Assembly (NCBI RefSeq): GCF_037126465.1
Contig: NC_088202.1
Coordinates: 33,340,213 to 33,404,212, forward strand
From: Ornithodoros turicata
Taxonomy: Eukaryota > Arthropoda > Arachnida > Ixodida > Argasidae
DNA length: 64,000 bases
Direction: 5' to 3'
The position numbers were made by a program, and so were the translations under genes. Of the stretch, positions 11,764 through 23,168 are shown piece by piece. How positions within the stretch are numbered: position 1 is the first letter of the stretch; every line of letters starts with the position of its first letter. The notes under the pieces were generated by a model, which was not told the DNA's origin, did no database searches, and was given only the letters and a program-made list of their open reading frames with translations.

Positions 11764-12132
11764 CTACTGCTGCTGTGGAGGCTCGCGAGTTTTAGGCAGA
11801 GAAGTCAGGCGCAATAGTTTCGAGACTTTGGGGAACCAGGAAGGTTTCTTTCCCGTCTTATGTTGCAGCAAATAATTGACGAGTTCGTAAACGGAGGAGT
11901 GCCTGATGGGCTTGCCCGACATGGAGAGACATCCCTCGCAATCCCAGGAAATAGCCTTCTTTAATTCCGAGGCGACCCTTTCCGCTTCCTCTTCGTCCAC
12001 CTCTGGAGAGAGGAGCAAATAGTCAAAGTCATTTGTAGCGTCAGACGCCTTGTTTTTATTGTCGTAGGGGTCGCATCCGTACTGCTTAAGTATGCGATAC
12101 AGTGCTTGCAGTATGAGTTTCACTTTGACATC
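11764..12132 (-). pseudogene. Polinton PY-like protein
   Basis: The C-terminal half of a 240-codon frame. ISWDCEGCLSMSGKP followed by SSVYELVNYLL resembles the widespread Polinton protein with an 'ISWNDKGEVIVDG...HIVDLI' region, often called PY and of unknown function. The natural start is probably the ATG at 12130-12132, but a one-base slip follows it, so the frame is only open as a fusion with the upstream gene. Assigned by remembered family resemblance. Confidence 0.55.
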
Positions 12133-12486
12133 GTCACTCTCCTTCGAGGAAAGAAGAAAGAGCCATTGGCGAAGAAGTTCAACACGGCGGAAACCAGGAG
12201 AGGAACCACCGAAGAAAGAACGCCCTGCCCTCGCTGCTGCGACAGATAGCGCTTCAAACGTTGCGGATTCTTGTGAATCTTTTTGTAGGCGAGCCGTCGT
12301 AAGAAGCGTTTGTGCTTCTTCAAACGCGCGAACATGTCTGGACACCTTTCCGTTCAATACATTGAGGCAAATTTCGGAGAGGTGTTTCATGTTGGACGAA
12401 GAAGAACGTCTCAAGACGTCGCGACGGCGCAGAGGGGGTAGAGTGGAGAGTACTTTGAGTAAAGTGAGGTGAGGGCGGAGGTTCAT
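12120..12486 (-). pseudogene. Polinton pX-like basic core protein, frameshifted
   Basis: The N-terminal part (12486 to about 12340) carries LSEICLNVLNGKVS, like the ICECALNVLKGNV motif of a small basic Polinton/adintovirus protein. The rest continues in another frame (about 12335-12120) with a run of Lys/Arg (RLKKHKRFLRRLAYKK) and then a hydrophobic segment beginning VLSSVVPLLVSAVL. Basic-then-hydrophobic organisation fits an adenovirus pX/core-type DNA-condensing or membrane-active virion protein. The role is inferred, and the gene is broken near 12335. Confidence 0.55.
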
Positions 12487-13119
12487 TTCGGAGCGTAGAT
12501 ATATTGACGTTCTCCCGGAAAGATATTGCTACGCAACCTGTGATCCTCATGCGTATAGTTGTGAAGATCCACGACTAAATAACCGTGGGGCGACGACATC
12601 GCTTGTTTATATGCGTCCTGAAAATACTCCAATTTTTTTCTGCCAAATAGCTGTTGCCCGAAATGTTCCATCTGGTGGACGCTGGCCACGGTCCGCCACA
12701 GGACGACGTAACTGGCGTTGTAGGATATAGTTCTAAAATGGCTACTGTCGAAAAAGATGTTTTGAACGAGTAAGAAGATCGACCCGTTGGCGTGGTGAGA
12801 ACCCCGAATGAAAAGATCGGTCACCTCCTTCAAGGAACCGTCGGTCATGTGATCGTCGACGATGATCAGCGTAGTGCACGACGTGTCCCACTCTCGCGGT
12901 AGCTCCTTGGTAAATTTTACAGAGTCCCCAAATTCGTCCTGCATGCTCAGTGAAGCATATTTCTGTACGTAGAATATTTGTGACAGAGGCTTGTCCACCA
13001 CGTCGTTCAGGTTCCTCAGCACGTTCGCAACGAACGTAGATTTGCCGCGCATGCATGGAGGGGCCGCTTAAGATACAGCGAAAAGGATGGCGGAAACGGA
13101 AAGGTTCTAGGGAAGACAT
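12483..13119 (-). pseudogene. Polinton packaging ATPase (A32/FtsK-HerA type)
   Basis: A start at 13119 gives a short N-terminus ending in a P-loop. The frame slips within the Walker A motif (about 13045-13055): the stretch before it reads ILSGPSM in one frame and RGKSTFVANVL follows in another. Walker B is LIIVDDHMTD. The remaining 189 codons are open and match the size of Polinton genome-packaging ATPases, which pump DNA into capsids. It overlaps the next gene by four bases. The P-loop frameshift makes it inactive as it stands. Confidence 0.8.
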
Positions 13120-13185
13120 GTTGCGTGCGCACACGTTGCACAAAGAAAAAGAAGGGACTGAGACTTGTAGAGAAATGCATGACTT

Positions 13186-13509
13186 TTATTTACACGTCGT
13201 CGTCCTCCTCCTCCTCCAGATCGGAACTGCTTCCCAATACAGATTATCCAGGCTAAAGTTGGACTTCTTTTTCGTCAGTCTGTCCGCCGCTAAGATGCGG
13301 TCGAGCGTCTTCATCTTATTCTGACACATTCCTTGACGTGCTTGCAACCATTCCAGGCGATGGACTTGGAAGGCTTTTTCCACGATGCCGCGAATAAATT
13401 CGCGAAGTTCTTCGTTTTTTGTCTTTTCCTGGCGACGATGAGAAACGCAGGAGAATAAACCACACATGGCGTTTTCCACGTATCGGTCAGAATGATGGCG
13501 CGAGCGCAA
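13186..13509 (-). CDS. unrecognised small protein at the Polinton edge
   Basis: A 107-residue frame, charged and helical in appearance (EKTKNEELREFIRGIVEKAF), ending in Arg/Thr-rich residues just upstream of the ATPase gene. I do not recognise it. Position and strand suggest a Polinton accessory gene, but a chance frame is possible. Confidence 0.3.
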   Translation of the reverse strand: MRSRHHSDRYVENAMCGLFSCVSHRRQEKTKNEELREFIRGIVEKAFQVHRLEWLQARQGMCQNKMKTLDRILAADRLTKKKSNFSLDNLYWEAVPIWRRRRTTTCK

Positions 13510-14873
13510 TTCGCGCTGCCTTTATACAGATAAACACGCGCAAAGAACCGAGAGCGAAACCGAAACGGATAAGCCACCCGCTGCCGCTAGGAGCACGCGC
13601 AGTGGATGGAGCAGAGAGCGAAACCGAAACCACCCGCGGCCGGGCGGCGCAGAGGACGCTAGGAGCGCATGCGTAGCTGCCGCCAGTGGAGTGCAGCTGT
13701 AACATCCGTAACGAATCGAACTGATCGAACTGATCATCCGTAACGAGTCACGACAAAGCGCGCGCTGGCTGATCGAACTGCGCATGTGCGCTGCGTGCCC
13801 TCTCCACACACTCTCACTCGAATTCTCCCCACCCCCCTGTTCCGAGCGCTTGCCAGGCCATCTGCTAATATTATCGAGAAGCATAAAATGAAAATCCAGA
13901 AAACGAAGGAATTCACATGTACAAATTTATTGACACGGTAAACATATAAACAAGAAGCAACATTTGAATGCAAGTAAATCTACACGATTATTACAAAATA
14001 CCGCAGAATAAATACTGCCGAGCAACAGAAAGCGTGACTATATTATTATACAATTCTGAAGGGAACCTATTCGATTTGGAGAAAGTAGATATTCTTATAC
14101 ACATATATAGCACGTGATGAGTCGCAGAAGCCATCCGCTTCATCCCAGCACAACTGTCGAATTTTCTGGTGACAGGGGCCACATGCTCGCGGATCGCAGG
14201 GCCACGAAGAGTCGGTGTCTGAATGTAAAAAAAAAGGAACCTGTTAATGATATGGTACAGGCAACGTTAATTGGCTGAATACGCTCTATCGTTACGCCCC
14301 TAATGTCGACTAATGACAAAATTCGAGGAGCCCTGCGTACGCGATGCACGCTGTTTTCCTTTCATGCACACCAGTGTATTAAACATCAGACACATTCAAA
14401 TAGCGCAACAAAACGCAACAAGTAATGCCACGAAGAATCATCAACGAAATCATGACTGATAACCGGCAGAAAGTGATGTAATACGGGACAAGGCGTACCT
14501 CCATGCACACAGTTAGGCAACAGTATTAAACATCTGATCACTGACATGCATCATGCATTTGTCTGCTTACCTTTCATTCAGGCGTTCGTCCATGGCTCGA
14601 ACATCTTCGAAATCCACGAAACGAAATCACCGTCTGCTCACCGTCTGCACCGTTATTGCTCACATACATAGACGCCAGCTACACAACGGTCAGACGGGTC
14701 GGCGCCTCGGAGAAACGAACGCGGGCGAATCCACCGGCTAAATGAGCCTCAGCCAATCATGATCGAGAAAGGTCACGTGGGGGACCGGAGCCAATGGAAA
14801 GTAAATAGCCGGAATTTGGCGGGAAATGCCAGCGGCGACACTATTTTCGCGGCGGCGAAACCCGCTTACTGTG
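13510..14873. other. no gene recognised; GC-rich then AT-rich spacer
   Basis: 13560-13690 is GC-rich with two imperfect copies of a CGCTAGGAGC-like segment, and 13700-13770 repeats a short CGTAACGA / GATCGAACTG motif. 13900-14870 is AT-rich without recognisable coding. I found no Polinton terminal repeat here. Confidence 0.5.
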
Positions 14874-15120
14874 AACGATGAAAGATGAAAGTTCCGTCGT
14901 ATGAATGTGTGTATGAGTGAGCAAAAATGTAAGAGTGAAAGGAGGGTGAGTGAGAGTGAGTGGCTGGTTTGTCGTCCCTTCAGATGACGCACCCCGAAAG
15001 TCGCTGGAGAGGCGTGTTAGCTTAGCTCAAGTGGTAGAGCCCTGGACCGGCAATCCAGAAGATGTGGGTTCGATCCCTACAGCTGGCTAACTTTTTCAGT
15101 GACTTTCATCTTTCATCGTT
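14874..15120. mobile_element. short TIR element carrying a tRNA-like unit (copy 1)
   Basis: Perfect 19-bp terminal inverted repeats AACGATGAAAGATGAAAGT at 14874-14892 and 15102-15120 enclose a tRNA-like gene and a conserved flank. The same flank plus tRNA recurs at 33478-33788, so this is a dispersed repeat and not a lone tRNA locus. A tRNA within inverted repeats is unusual; an RNA polymerase III-transcribed SINE with fortuitous palindromic ends is the alternative. Confidence 0.65.
15016..15088 (+). tRNA. tRNA-like sequence, anticodon position GGC, C33
   Basis: It folds as a full cloverleaf: 7-bp acceptor (GTTAGCT with AGCTGGC, two G-T wobbles), D-stem GCTC/GAGC, 5-bp anticodon stem CTGGA/TCCAG, T-stem GTGGG/CCTAC, and B-box GGTTCGATCC. 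The anticodon loop is CCGGCAA, so positions 34-36 read GGC (Ala). Position 33 is C instead of the near-invariant U. A dispersed copy at 33688 reads GGT. More likely a SINE-type tRNA relic than a translating tRNA. Confidence 0.55.
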
Positions 15121-16269
15121 GATTTCTTAGGCAATTTGAGGCTTTGTTTGTATCTGTCCCCTCTATGTTGTTCCAGCCTCAGAACATCAGTTTATCTCTT
15201 GTCCGCTTACTGTGCCTCCTCTGGCTGCCGCGGCGCGGGGCCCCAGTCACTTGCTCGCTGGCTGTCGTGCAGAGCAGACGGCTGCGCCCCAGTCCCCGCG
15301 CCCGCTTAGTTGCCTGGCTGTCGGATGGAGCAGTCGCACCGTCGCCACGGGGGAAAAGGTGAGTGATTTGCCGATATTTGCGCGTTGTTTTACCGCGCTC
15401 ATTTTCTCGCATGTTTGCCGTGCCCCGTACGCACGTGTTTAAACTTGTTTAGCGGTGGCCAAGCCTTTTCTCCGTGTTGACGCACGTTTAGCCGTTCCCG
15501 CCTTGTGTTAGCTGCGTAGTGTTGTGACGCTGTGGTTAGGCCTAACCGGTCGCCTTCGTTTTCTCCGTGCTGTTTAGCAGTAGCAGTTAGGCCTTTTCTC
15601 TCGTATGCCTAGACTTGTTGAACAGTGTTGCCATTTTTACCTGCCGCTAGTATCGTGTTGTTATCTGTCTTTCTCGCATAGAGCTATGATGGTGACGCCA
15701 TCTAGTGTGATGCCTTGCAACTAAGTGGCCAACTGTCATCGATCTCTGCAACTGCCGGGTGCCAACTACCAACATGGGGGCGCTGGTCACTCGGACGTTC
15801 CGGAGCGGTTTCTTCGCCACAGCGTCGTTGATTTTCGAATAAATTGTTTCTCTGCACTCTATTTCTATCTATTTTTCTTTTTTTTTATGGACTCTCGTAG
15901 CCCACAACGCACAGCTTGGTCTGGACACGAGTTAGATGCTCCCCAATTTGTGTAATGACTCACTGGAGTGCGCTGATTAACGTGGGGGTCCCAATTAGCT
16001 CTAATTGCTAATTAAATCGTGTTTAGACCAAGATGTGCATTGTGAAATACGAGAGTCCATCCCACAGTACTCACTATGCACATCGTGCCCAGCAGAAACA
16101 AATCAATCGACAACTCCCTGTGGCCACAGAGGCTACCGGTTCTTTCGCGGCTTGGCTTGGTCAGCGTGCGTTGCATATGTAGATATGTCCAAGCTCGTTA
16201 TTTTTAAACCGTGAATAATAATGGGCATCTAGTTCGGAAGCCTTTCGCAAAAGGATAAGAGGCGTTAGT
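15121..16269. other. no gene recognised
   Basis: 15140-15210 matches the flank of the second tRNA-bearing repeat (33480-33540: TTTGTTTGTATCTGTCCC, then a GTTGTTCCAGCCT motif), so the repeat family extends beyond its inverted ends. The rest has only short open frames and a T-run near 15870. Confidence 0.45.
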
Positions 16270-16637
16270 AGTATGGGACTTATGAGGAACGCCGATATTG
16301 TCATCAGGGCTGCGCCACCGCCGCGTCTTGGCCGATTTTTTTCGAGAATTTTTTCCAGTGCGCGTGGGGTGGCGCGTGGGCGGAGGGTTGCGCGTGCGCT
16401 TATCGTTGCACATTTTCACCCTGAGCCGACTTCACTCACAAATTTTTTTACGCTACAACAGCTGTGCGGTGCGTGGTTTACATGCAAAGGACAGCCATAC
16501 AGAAAAGCACAAGTGGAAATATATTTATTCACGTCAATGGTGCAATGCCAATCTGTGAAGGGGAAAAACATAGCAAAAAAAAGAAAACTTGAAACAGAAG
16601 AAACACAATTAAATACAATACGCATAATAAACAATAT

Positions 16638-17944
16638 ACGAGGAGTGTTCAAGTCAAACCGGGACTTTCTGTTTCCTGAGTGTACAAATGGCGCCCGCTA
16701 CTTCTTTTTCGTCGTTTTCGCACGCGACATGCCCACGCGTTCACCACGTGGTGGTCCAAAGTTTGTACAAAACAGAAGACACGTGCTGGACAAGATGGCC
16801 GACAACGAGGTGAGCGCGCACTGCGAATTGTCATGAAGTTTCTCGTGAATGAAGGCGTAAAGTCATCTGAAATTCACAGAAGACTTCAGGCTCAGTATGG
16901 CCACGATACAACTAGCCGCAGCAAAGCGTTTGAGTTGTGCAAATGGTTCCGAGATGGCCGTACATCAGTGCAGGGCGATCCCGGCTGGGGCGGCTCAGAG
17001 CCCAGTGTCAGTGTTCCTGAGAACATCCAACTTGTGGAGCGCCTGATCCTCAAGGATCGACGGATAACATGTCTCAAACTGGCTCGAAGGACAGACCTTT
17101 CTGTGTGAACGTTGGACACTGTCATTCATGAACACCTCCAGTTTCGGAAAGTTAGTGCCCGTTGGGTCCCGAGGCAGCTCTCCGCGTTTGGCCGACAGAG
17201 AAGACTGGAAATCTCCCAAGAGCTAAGGTACCGTTTCGACACTGAAGGACAGCCGTTCCTCGATCCGATCATCACGTACGATGAAACGTGGGTGCACCAT
17301 CTCACTCCTGAGTCTAAACGCGCATCATAACAGTGGAAGCATAAAGGCTCGCCAGCTCCCAAGAACTTCCGAAGCACCCCGTCTCCGGGTAAGGTCATAG
17401 CTACGGTTTTCTGGGACAAGGCTGGCGTTGTTCATGTTGATTTTCTGCCCAGTGGTACCACCATCAATAGTGCATATTACTGTCAGGTTGTCAGGGATGT
17501 GCATAAGCTGAAGCATGTGCTGAAGCAAAAGCGGCCGGGCCTCATCACCTAAAGAGTCCTCCTCCTACAGGACAATGCACGCCCGGATACCGCGCATCTC
17601 ACGACACGCACCTTACAGGAACTTGGCTGGTTGTTGCTGCCATATCCCCCTTACAGTCCAGACCTCGCCCCCAGGGATTTCCATCTCTTCGGGCCACTGA
17701 AGGCGTTCCTTGGGGGCCGCCACTTCAGCTGCGACGACGAGGTCAAGAATGCGGTCCGATCATGGCTGCTACGCGCCGGTAAGGATTTCTAGGCTGCTGG
17801 CATCCAAGCCCTCGGGAAACGCTGGGACGAATGCATTAGTGCAGCTGGAGATTACGTTGAAAAATAAACTTAATTTCCCGCCTGTAAGTTCATTTTACTT
17901 TTGCGAAAAATGAAAAGTTCCGGTCTGACTTGAATGCCCCTCGT
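16638..17944 (+). mobile_element. mariner element, decayed (copy 1)
   Basis: Starts CGAGGAGTGTTCAAGTCAAA after TA and ends with the imperfect inverse before TA, about 1.3 kb, the usual mariner size. It interrupts unit 1 of the local array. The transposase within is dead. Confidence 0.9.
16797..17866 (+). pseudogene. mariner transposase pseudogene
   Basis: Translation from about 16825 gives the helix-turn-helix region (LVNEGVKSSEIHRRL) and then the D,D34D core: YDETWVHH, LLQDNARPDTA and PPYSPDLAPRDFHLFG. A frameshift follows the likely start at 16797, and in-frame stops lie at about 17106, 17327, 17551 and 17790. Copy 2 at 30422 shares most of the sequence but lacks these stops. Confidence 0.9.
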
Positions 17945-19779
17945 ACTTACTTACTACAGGTACGATACATTGGCATTGAAGAGGTATGAAACAGAAAGAA
18001 TAAAACACAATATTTTTTATTAATGATAATCATGCAGTATAGATACATCTCGAGGGAGACCGGTGTTCACTGGTAGGCGCGTTTATTGACCCCTTGGGCC
18101 GACTTCACTCCCGAATTTTTTCCCACTCGCGGTGGGCGACGCGTGGGTGGAGGGCTACTCGTGCGCTTACTGGTGGGCGGAGGGCTACGCGTGCGCGTAC
18201 CCTCTCGCATTTTTCAGCCTGGACAGACTTCTTTCACGATTTTTCTACCTGGGCCGACTTCACTCACAATTTTTTTCCCGCTACATCAGCTGTGCGCCGA
18301 ATGTTTACATGCAAGTATAGATATGGAAAGGACAGCCATACACAAAAGTACAAGTGGATATATATTTAGTAATGCAAATGGTGTAATGCTAATCTGTGAA
18401 GGGGAAAAATCTAGGCGAAAAACCTGAAAACAGAAGAAACACAATACATACAATTCACATAGTAAAGAATATTCTTATTACAGGTATGATACAATAGCAT
18501 TGAAGAGGTATCACACAGAAAGAATCAAACATAATATTTTTTATTAATGATAATCATACACACAAGTTTTCAATGAATCGGAATTAAAATAGAAGAGCAC
18601 ATTTAATCAAAGAGGATATTCTTAATCAATATGATTACAATCAAAATTAGAAGTTTTATTACAAAAAGTCTAATATTCATATACGTCAGCACCATCATTT
18701 CAATAGTGATGTTTTAATTTCAGTTACAAGTTCTGATAGATGTAAATAATTTCGAGTGCAATAGGGAACCTAACTTGAATATGCCTAATCCCAACACGAC
18801 ACATCCGCATGGGCCGACTTTACTCGCAATTCCCCCCCCCCCCTACAACAGCCGTGCGAGTCCCTCCAGTGGGTGGCGTGTGGGCGGAGAGCTGTCAGTA
18901 CGCTTACCGTCAGGCTGCGCGCACGCTTATCGGCGCTCATTTTTCAGCATGGGCCGACTTCTTTCGCGATTTCTCCACCGGGACCGACTTCGTTCACAAC
19001 CTTTTTCCGGTGGTGCGTGGGCGGTTTACATGCAAGTAGGGACATGCACACTGGCAACCCCGCCACGTGATGCGACCGTCACACCTGTGCCGGCTTAACT
19101 CACAATTTTTCCGTCTGGGCCGTCTTCACTCACAATCTTTTTTTCATGGCGCAGAGGGCTGCACGTGTGCTTATAACATGCATATACATGCAAAGAGGAG
19201 TCATACACAAAAACACAAGTTGAAATATATTTATTAAACCCAATTATATTGCCATTTGTAATGCCAATTGTATTGCCAATAGTGCTGGGAATTGTGCCAA
19301 TGGTATAATGCCAATCAGGTGAAGGAGAAAAACCCAACTGAAAAACCTTCACGACCTGAAACAGAAGAAACAGAGGACAGTACATGTAATAGAAAATACA
19401 GATAAAGGATATACTTACTTATTACAGGTACGATGCAATAGCATTGAAGAGGTATCACAGAGAAAGAATCAAACACAATATTTTTATTAATGGTAATCAT
19501 ACACACAAGTTTTCTATGAATCAGAATTAAAATAAAATAGCACATTTCATCAAAGAGGATATTCTTAATCAATACGACTACAATCAAAAGTGTGTTATTA
19601 TAAAAAGTGCGAGACGTGATCGCCATTATTGCGACACTAATAATTTCCTCATTACCATGTTTCCTATTAAGTGCTGTAAGGAATTTCGAGCACAACATGG
19701 AAGCTAAGTTGCAGATGTCTTGTTCCAACATGACACAACTTGTAATTGGTCATTTTCTTATTTAGTGAATAGCACGCAC

Positions 19780-21110
19780 GTAAGGAAATAATGAGAAACA
19801 ACACAATCAACAGCTACAACTAATAGAGATCCAAACCCACTCATCCTCCAACACACAAATAACAGATACATGCAGGAAAATAATTGCGAAGCAATCCATC
19901 AAAACGAGAAACATTACAAATTTAATGCAGTTACTAGCACATACATAAGACTGAAGAACAGAGGAACACAAACAATAGCCAATGCTAATAGAGAACGGAG
20001 AATGATATCGGAGCGAACCGCTTTCGCTAAGCAGCGCATTCTCCAACATGTAAACAACAGAGAAAAATAATTTATCATTTGAAACACTATAAAATCATAC
20101 TCGTGATCTAATCTAATCAAACACTATACAATTTTCATTCTAACAGACACTGCAAACCTTACAGTGATGGAGGTACCCAACACACAGAAAATAGACATGG
20201 TACAACCAAGCCAGCTATCTTTCGCTTTTCCCTCAAAGCAGGAAGACATTGTATCTCTCTCTCTATATGGAGCCAAAGCGAAGACACCGCACATCCTTTG
20301 TCACTCCAAGGAGTGGGGGGTCACTCTCTCTCTCTCTGTTCACATTATTTCCTCCAAAGGGGGATATTCTTAAGACCAGCGAAGTTTGTACAGTGGCAAT
20401 ATATTTTATTGATCAATTATCGCAAATAGATGCTAGCATTATTCAATTCTGAGGAACAGAATAAGAATTCTATCAAAACACCACTAGCAAGCAAAAAAAA
20501 AAAAAAACTAAAACAGACAACAATATCAAAGCAAACCGGTTTTAGACAAGCATTTTCTAAGTAAGCGAGAAATAGTATGATAACATAAACGAAAACAATA
20601 CTCAATGAAAACGAGAAACATTGCATATTTAATGAATTCAAACTGACTAGCGCAAATGCAAGAAAATAACTGGATTCGGAAGAACAGAGAAACGCAAACA
20701 ATAGCCAGCACTAATAGAGAACGGTCAGCAATATCAGAACGATGCGCTTTCTCTAAGCGGCACATTCTCCAACACATAAACAATAGAGGAAAATAATGTG
20801 TCATTTGAAGCATCATAAACCCATCCTCGTAATCTAAGCTAGGCAACACTATGAAATGTAATTTTCATTCTAACAGACACTATAAACCTTAGTTTGATGG
20901 AGGTATCCACACTAACACACAGAAAATACATACGATACAATAACGAACCATGGCGAGTTATCTCCAGCTTTTTCATCCTTGAGCCCCGGCAGGGATCACT
21001 ATCTTTTCACATTCTTTCCCTGAAACGGGAGTCTTTCTTCGAATCGGCTAAGTTTGTACAGATGCGATACTTTTTATTGAACATATAGAGGAAGTCCAAA
21101 TTATTCAATG
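19780..21110. repeat. tandem duplication, about 0.71-0.73 kb unit
   Basis: Two diverged copies share AAAACGAGAAACATT (19901 and 20608), AATAGAGAACGG, TTTTCATTCTAACAGACACT and GATGGAGGTA (20166 and 20896). Spacing is 707-730 bp. Short (CT)n runs occur at 20250-20340. AT-rich, no recognisable coding. Confidence 0.7.
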
Positions 21111-21690
21111 TAGAAACAATACTAAAAAAAAAGGCATGAGAAACAAATTTAATTATATCAAATTTTTTGTGATAACTTTGTAACAGTAAGTTCTACACGC
21201 TGAAGCCGCCAACAAACAACACATATGAAATGCAAATCATTGTAAAAGTTTTCTATAGAGGAAATCAACAGACGCAGCACAGAAATACATAATAGATAGT
21301 TGAGTCCTTCCCAACTCATAGATTATTTTTATTAACATCAATCGAGTGATCATTTGAAACAAACACAAATCAGTAATTAATTCAGGCAAACATTTTCTAA
21401 GCAAGCAGTGCGAATACGCCACTGAATCAGTACAGAAACTTGTCTTGATGTTCAGAGAAATGAAGACAAGTTTCTGTTTCTGCTTTTTAATCATATCATC
21501 TGGTTGTGTAAGTGTACTGTGGTAGCCAGTTTGACATCGTCGAAACTAACATCCCCATTTGTTTCTTTATCACATCACATCACAGAAACTTGTCTTTTTC
21601 AGTTATCAAACAGGACCAACTAGTGGATTCGAACAATAAAGTGAGAGAGGGAAGCTGCCAGCCATAAACTTCCCCCTACACTCTCGTTAA
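21111..21690. other. no gene recognised
   Basis: AT-rich sequence. A short repeated phrase ACAGAAACTTGTC occurs near 21430 and 21580. Nothing else is identified. Confidence 0.45.
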
Positions 21691-23042
21691 AGGAGCAGTC
21701 TAAGACCGAGAAAAAAAAATTAGTTTTTGATCGTGATGGAATGTCCAATCACTAAATAACGTTTTCACGCAAGAAATATGAGCGTAGCAGAAAAATATCG
21801 CGCGCAGCAGTCGATTGATTCTCACGAGTGCGGAGAGCTCTCTCCTACTCCCGTGGAAGACACGTGAGAAATGACGGGCACCTCCGTCACGATGTGACGT
21901 TGTACGTTGCGTCCACTCCCAGGCCCGCAAGTGACCTCGGCTGCGACCTGACACCAACAATAGTCAAGGTGACGGCGGGCTCCTTTCGCGCGCGTTGTTC
22001 TGCCGAGAGACGCATGCGCATCAGAAACGGCTAGCTTTCTTTTTTTCTTTTTTTTTACAGAACATGGCGTCGGAAACATTGGTCGTCTGATCAGTCTGCC
22101 GCCAGTCGATTCTTTTCGGTTGCACGGTGAAGACACGCAGTGCAACGAAATCGGGAACTCGCGTGTGGATCAGCACTCCTCCAAAAGGGAATGGGGACGT
22201 GCAGGTGCAGTGCGAGTGAAAGTTGCGATTGTTGAACTACACTCTTAAAAACGAACTTCACCGCATAGCACGCTCTTAGCCAACCACCTTCTCAAATGAT
22301 ATATCGTTATCTGCCCTGATTTGTTGAAAACGGGAGGCGTACGCCTTTTCTGTGTCAATTATGAACAGCATAAGTGTCACAAAAAAGGCGTACGCCTCCC
22401 GTTTTCAACAAATCAGGGCAGATAACGATATCATTCGAGATGATCGTTGGCCAGGAGCGTGCTATGCGGTGAAGTTCATTTTTAAGAGTGTAGTTCAATA
22501 AGTTGCACAGAGAAAGAACGCACTTTGTTTGTCTTGTTTTCCAGGAACGAATACAAGGTGAGTCGCGTCATGTTGCTTCGCTTCGCGAACAGCACGAACC
22601 GCCACCCTGCGTATCGCCTCATGTGGGACGCTTGCTTTTTTCGTGAGTTGGAGACGTGTATAATAAACAAAAACAATGACTATAAGACACACGATCGCGT
22701 TACCATTATGAGTGTAATGTTTTATTGTTCGTTTGCACCTCTGTCTTATACCTCAAACCAACAGAACATAATGAACCGCTGTCAACAAGGAGCATGCCGT
22801 GTCCGAAGCAGACGAATTTTCCGTAGCGAATGAGAGCACGTTTAACGTTTGACGTCACAGTCAATCGGGAGTGGCTTGTGGCTGGAGCGCGCGAGTCTCC
22901 CGCCACGGAAGCGATTTTATAAATCGAATTGCGCTGTAACAAAACATTGTTCAGCCGAAATATTTTACGAGAATGATTTTTACACACCGCTTGACAAATT
23001 AAAAACGGTTTTCAGCCATTCAAATTTCCTTTCCATGCTCCT
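21691..23042. mobile_element. TTAA-flanked MITE, 1352 bp (copy B)
   Basis: Begins AGGAGCAGTC and ends CCATGCTCCT, flanked by TTAA at 21687-21690 and 23043-23046. Its right end is the same as that of copy A. It holds a nested foldback MITE at 22232-22498 and has no transposase. Superfamily inferred from the TTAA target. Confidence 0.75.
22232..22498. mobile_element. foldback MITE with about 120-bp arms
   Basis: Ends TTGAACTACACTCTTAAAAA and its exact inverse; the arms remain nearly complementary throughout, including GAAAACGGGAGGCGTACGCC, leaving a short central loop. RNA or single-strand DNA from it would form one long hairpin. Nested in TTAA MITE copy B. Confidence 0.88.
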
Positions 23043-23168
23043 TTAAGGTTACGCCCGTAGGGAGTGGAGGATTCTCGTGCGGTCTTGTACGCAGAGTCGT
23101 TGAAGGCCATAAACTACCCTCACACCCACGTCAAGATAGGAAGGGCAGGATTCTCATGCGACTTTGTA

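Larger units (their letters stand above)
994..13509 (-). mobile_element. Polinton/Maverick remnant, with nested insertions
   Basis: A minus-strand gene cluster in compact order: a small unknown protein, packaging ATPase, pX-like protein, PY-like protein, integrase, penton-like minor capsid protein, small virion-type protein, major capsid protein. This combination is diagnostic of Polintons, large self-synthesising DNA transposons related to adintoviruses. Protein-primed DNA polymerase B and adenain-type protease, expected in a full 15-20 kb element, are not visible, and I found no terminal inverted repeats. The copy is therefore partial. Later insertions of a BEL element (4602-11075) and a TTAA MITE (1797-2293) break two genes, and several other genes carry single frameshifts. 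The limits given are those of recognisable coding sequence, not true termini. Confidence 0.85.
16320..19740. repeat. degenerate tandem array, about 0.7-1 kb units
   Basis: Three diverged units share the motif order CCGACTTCACTC, GCGTGGGCGGAGGG, TTTACATGCAA, an AAGTGGAAATATATTTA-like stretch, GAAGGGGAAAAA, TGAAGAGGTATCACA and a TTTTTATTAATG tail. Unit 1 is 16320-16637 plus 17945-18060, interrupted by a mariner; unit 2 is about 18090-18770; unit 3 is about 18800-19740. No coding potential seen. Confidence 0.7.

Noticed and set aside
12092..12472. 126-codon plus-strand frame
   Set aside because: It is antisense to the Polinton pX/PY-like genes, whose motifs are on the minus strand.
15016..15088. 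Functional tRNA-Ala
   Set aside because: C33 in the anticodon loop, shared dispersed flanks and a second copy with another anticodon argue for a tRNA-derived repeat, though the cloverleaf is good.
21822..22145. 107-codon minus-strand frame inside MITE B
   Set aside because: No recognisable domain and within a non-coding MITE; frame length is unremarkable in GC-rich DNA.
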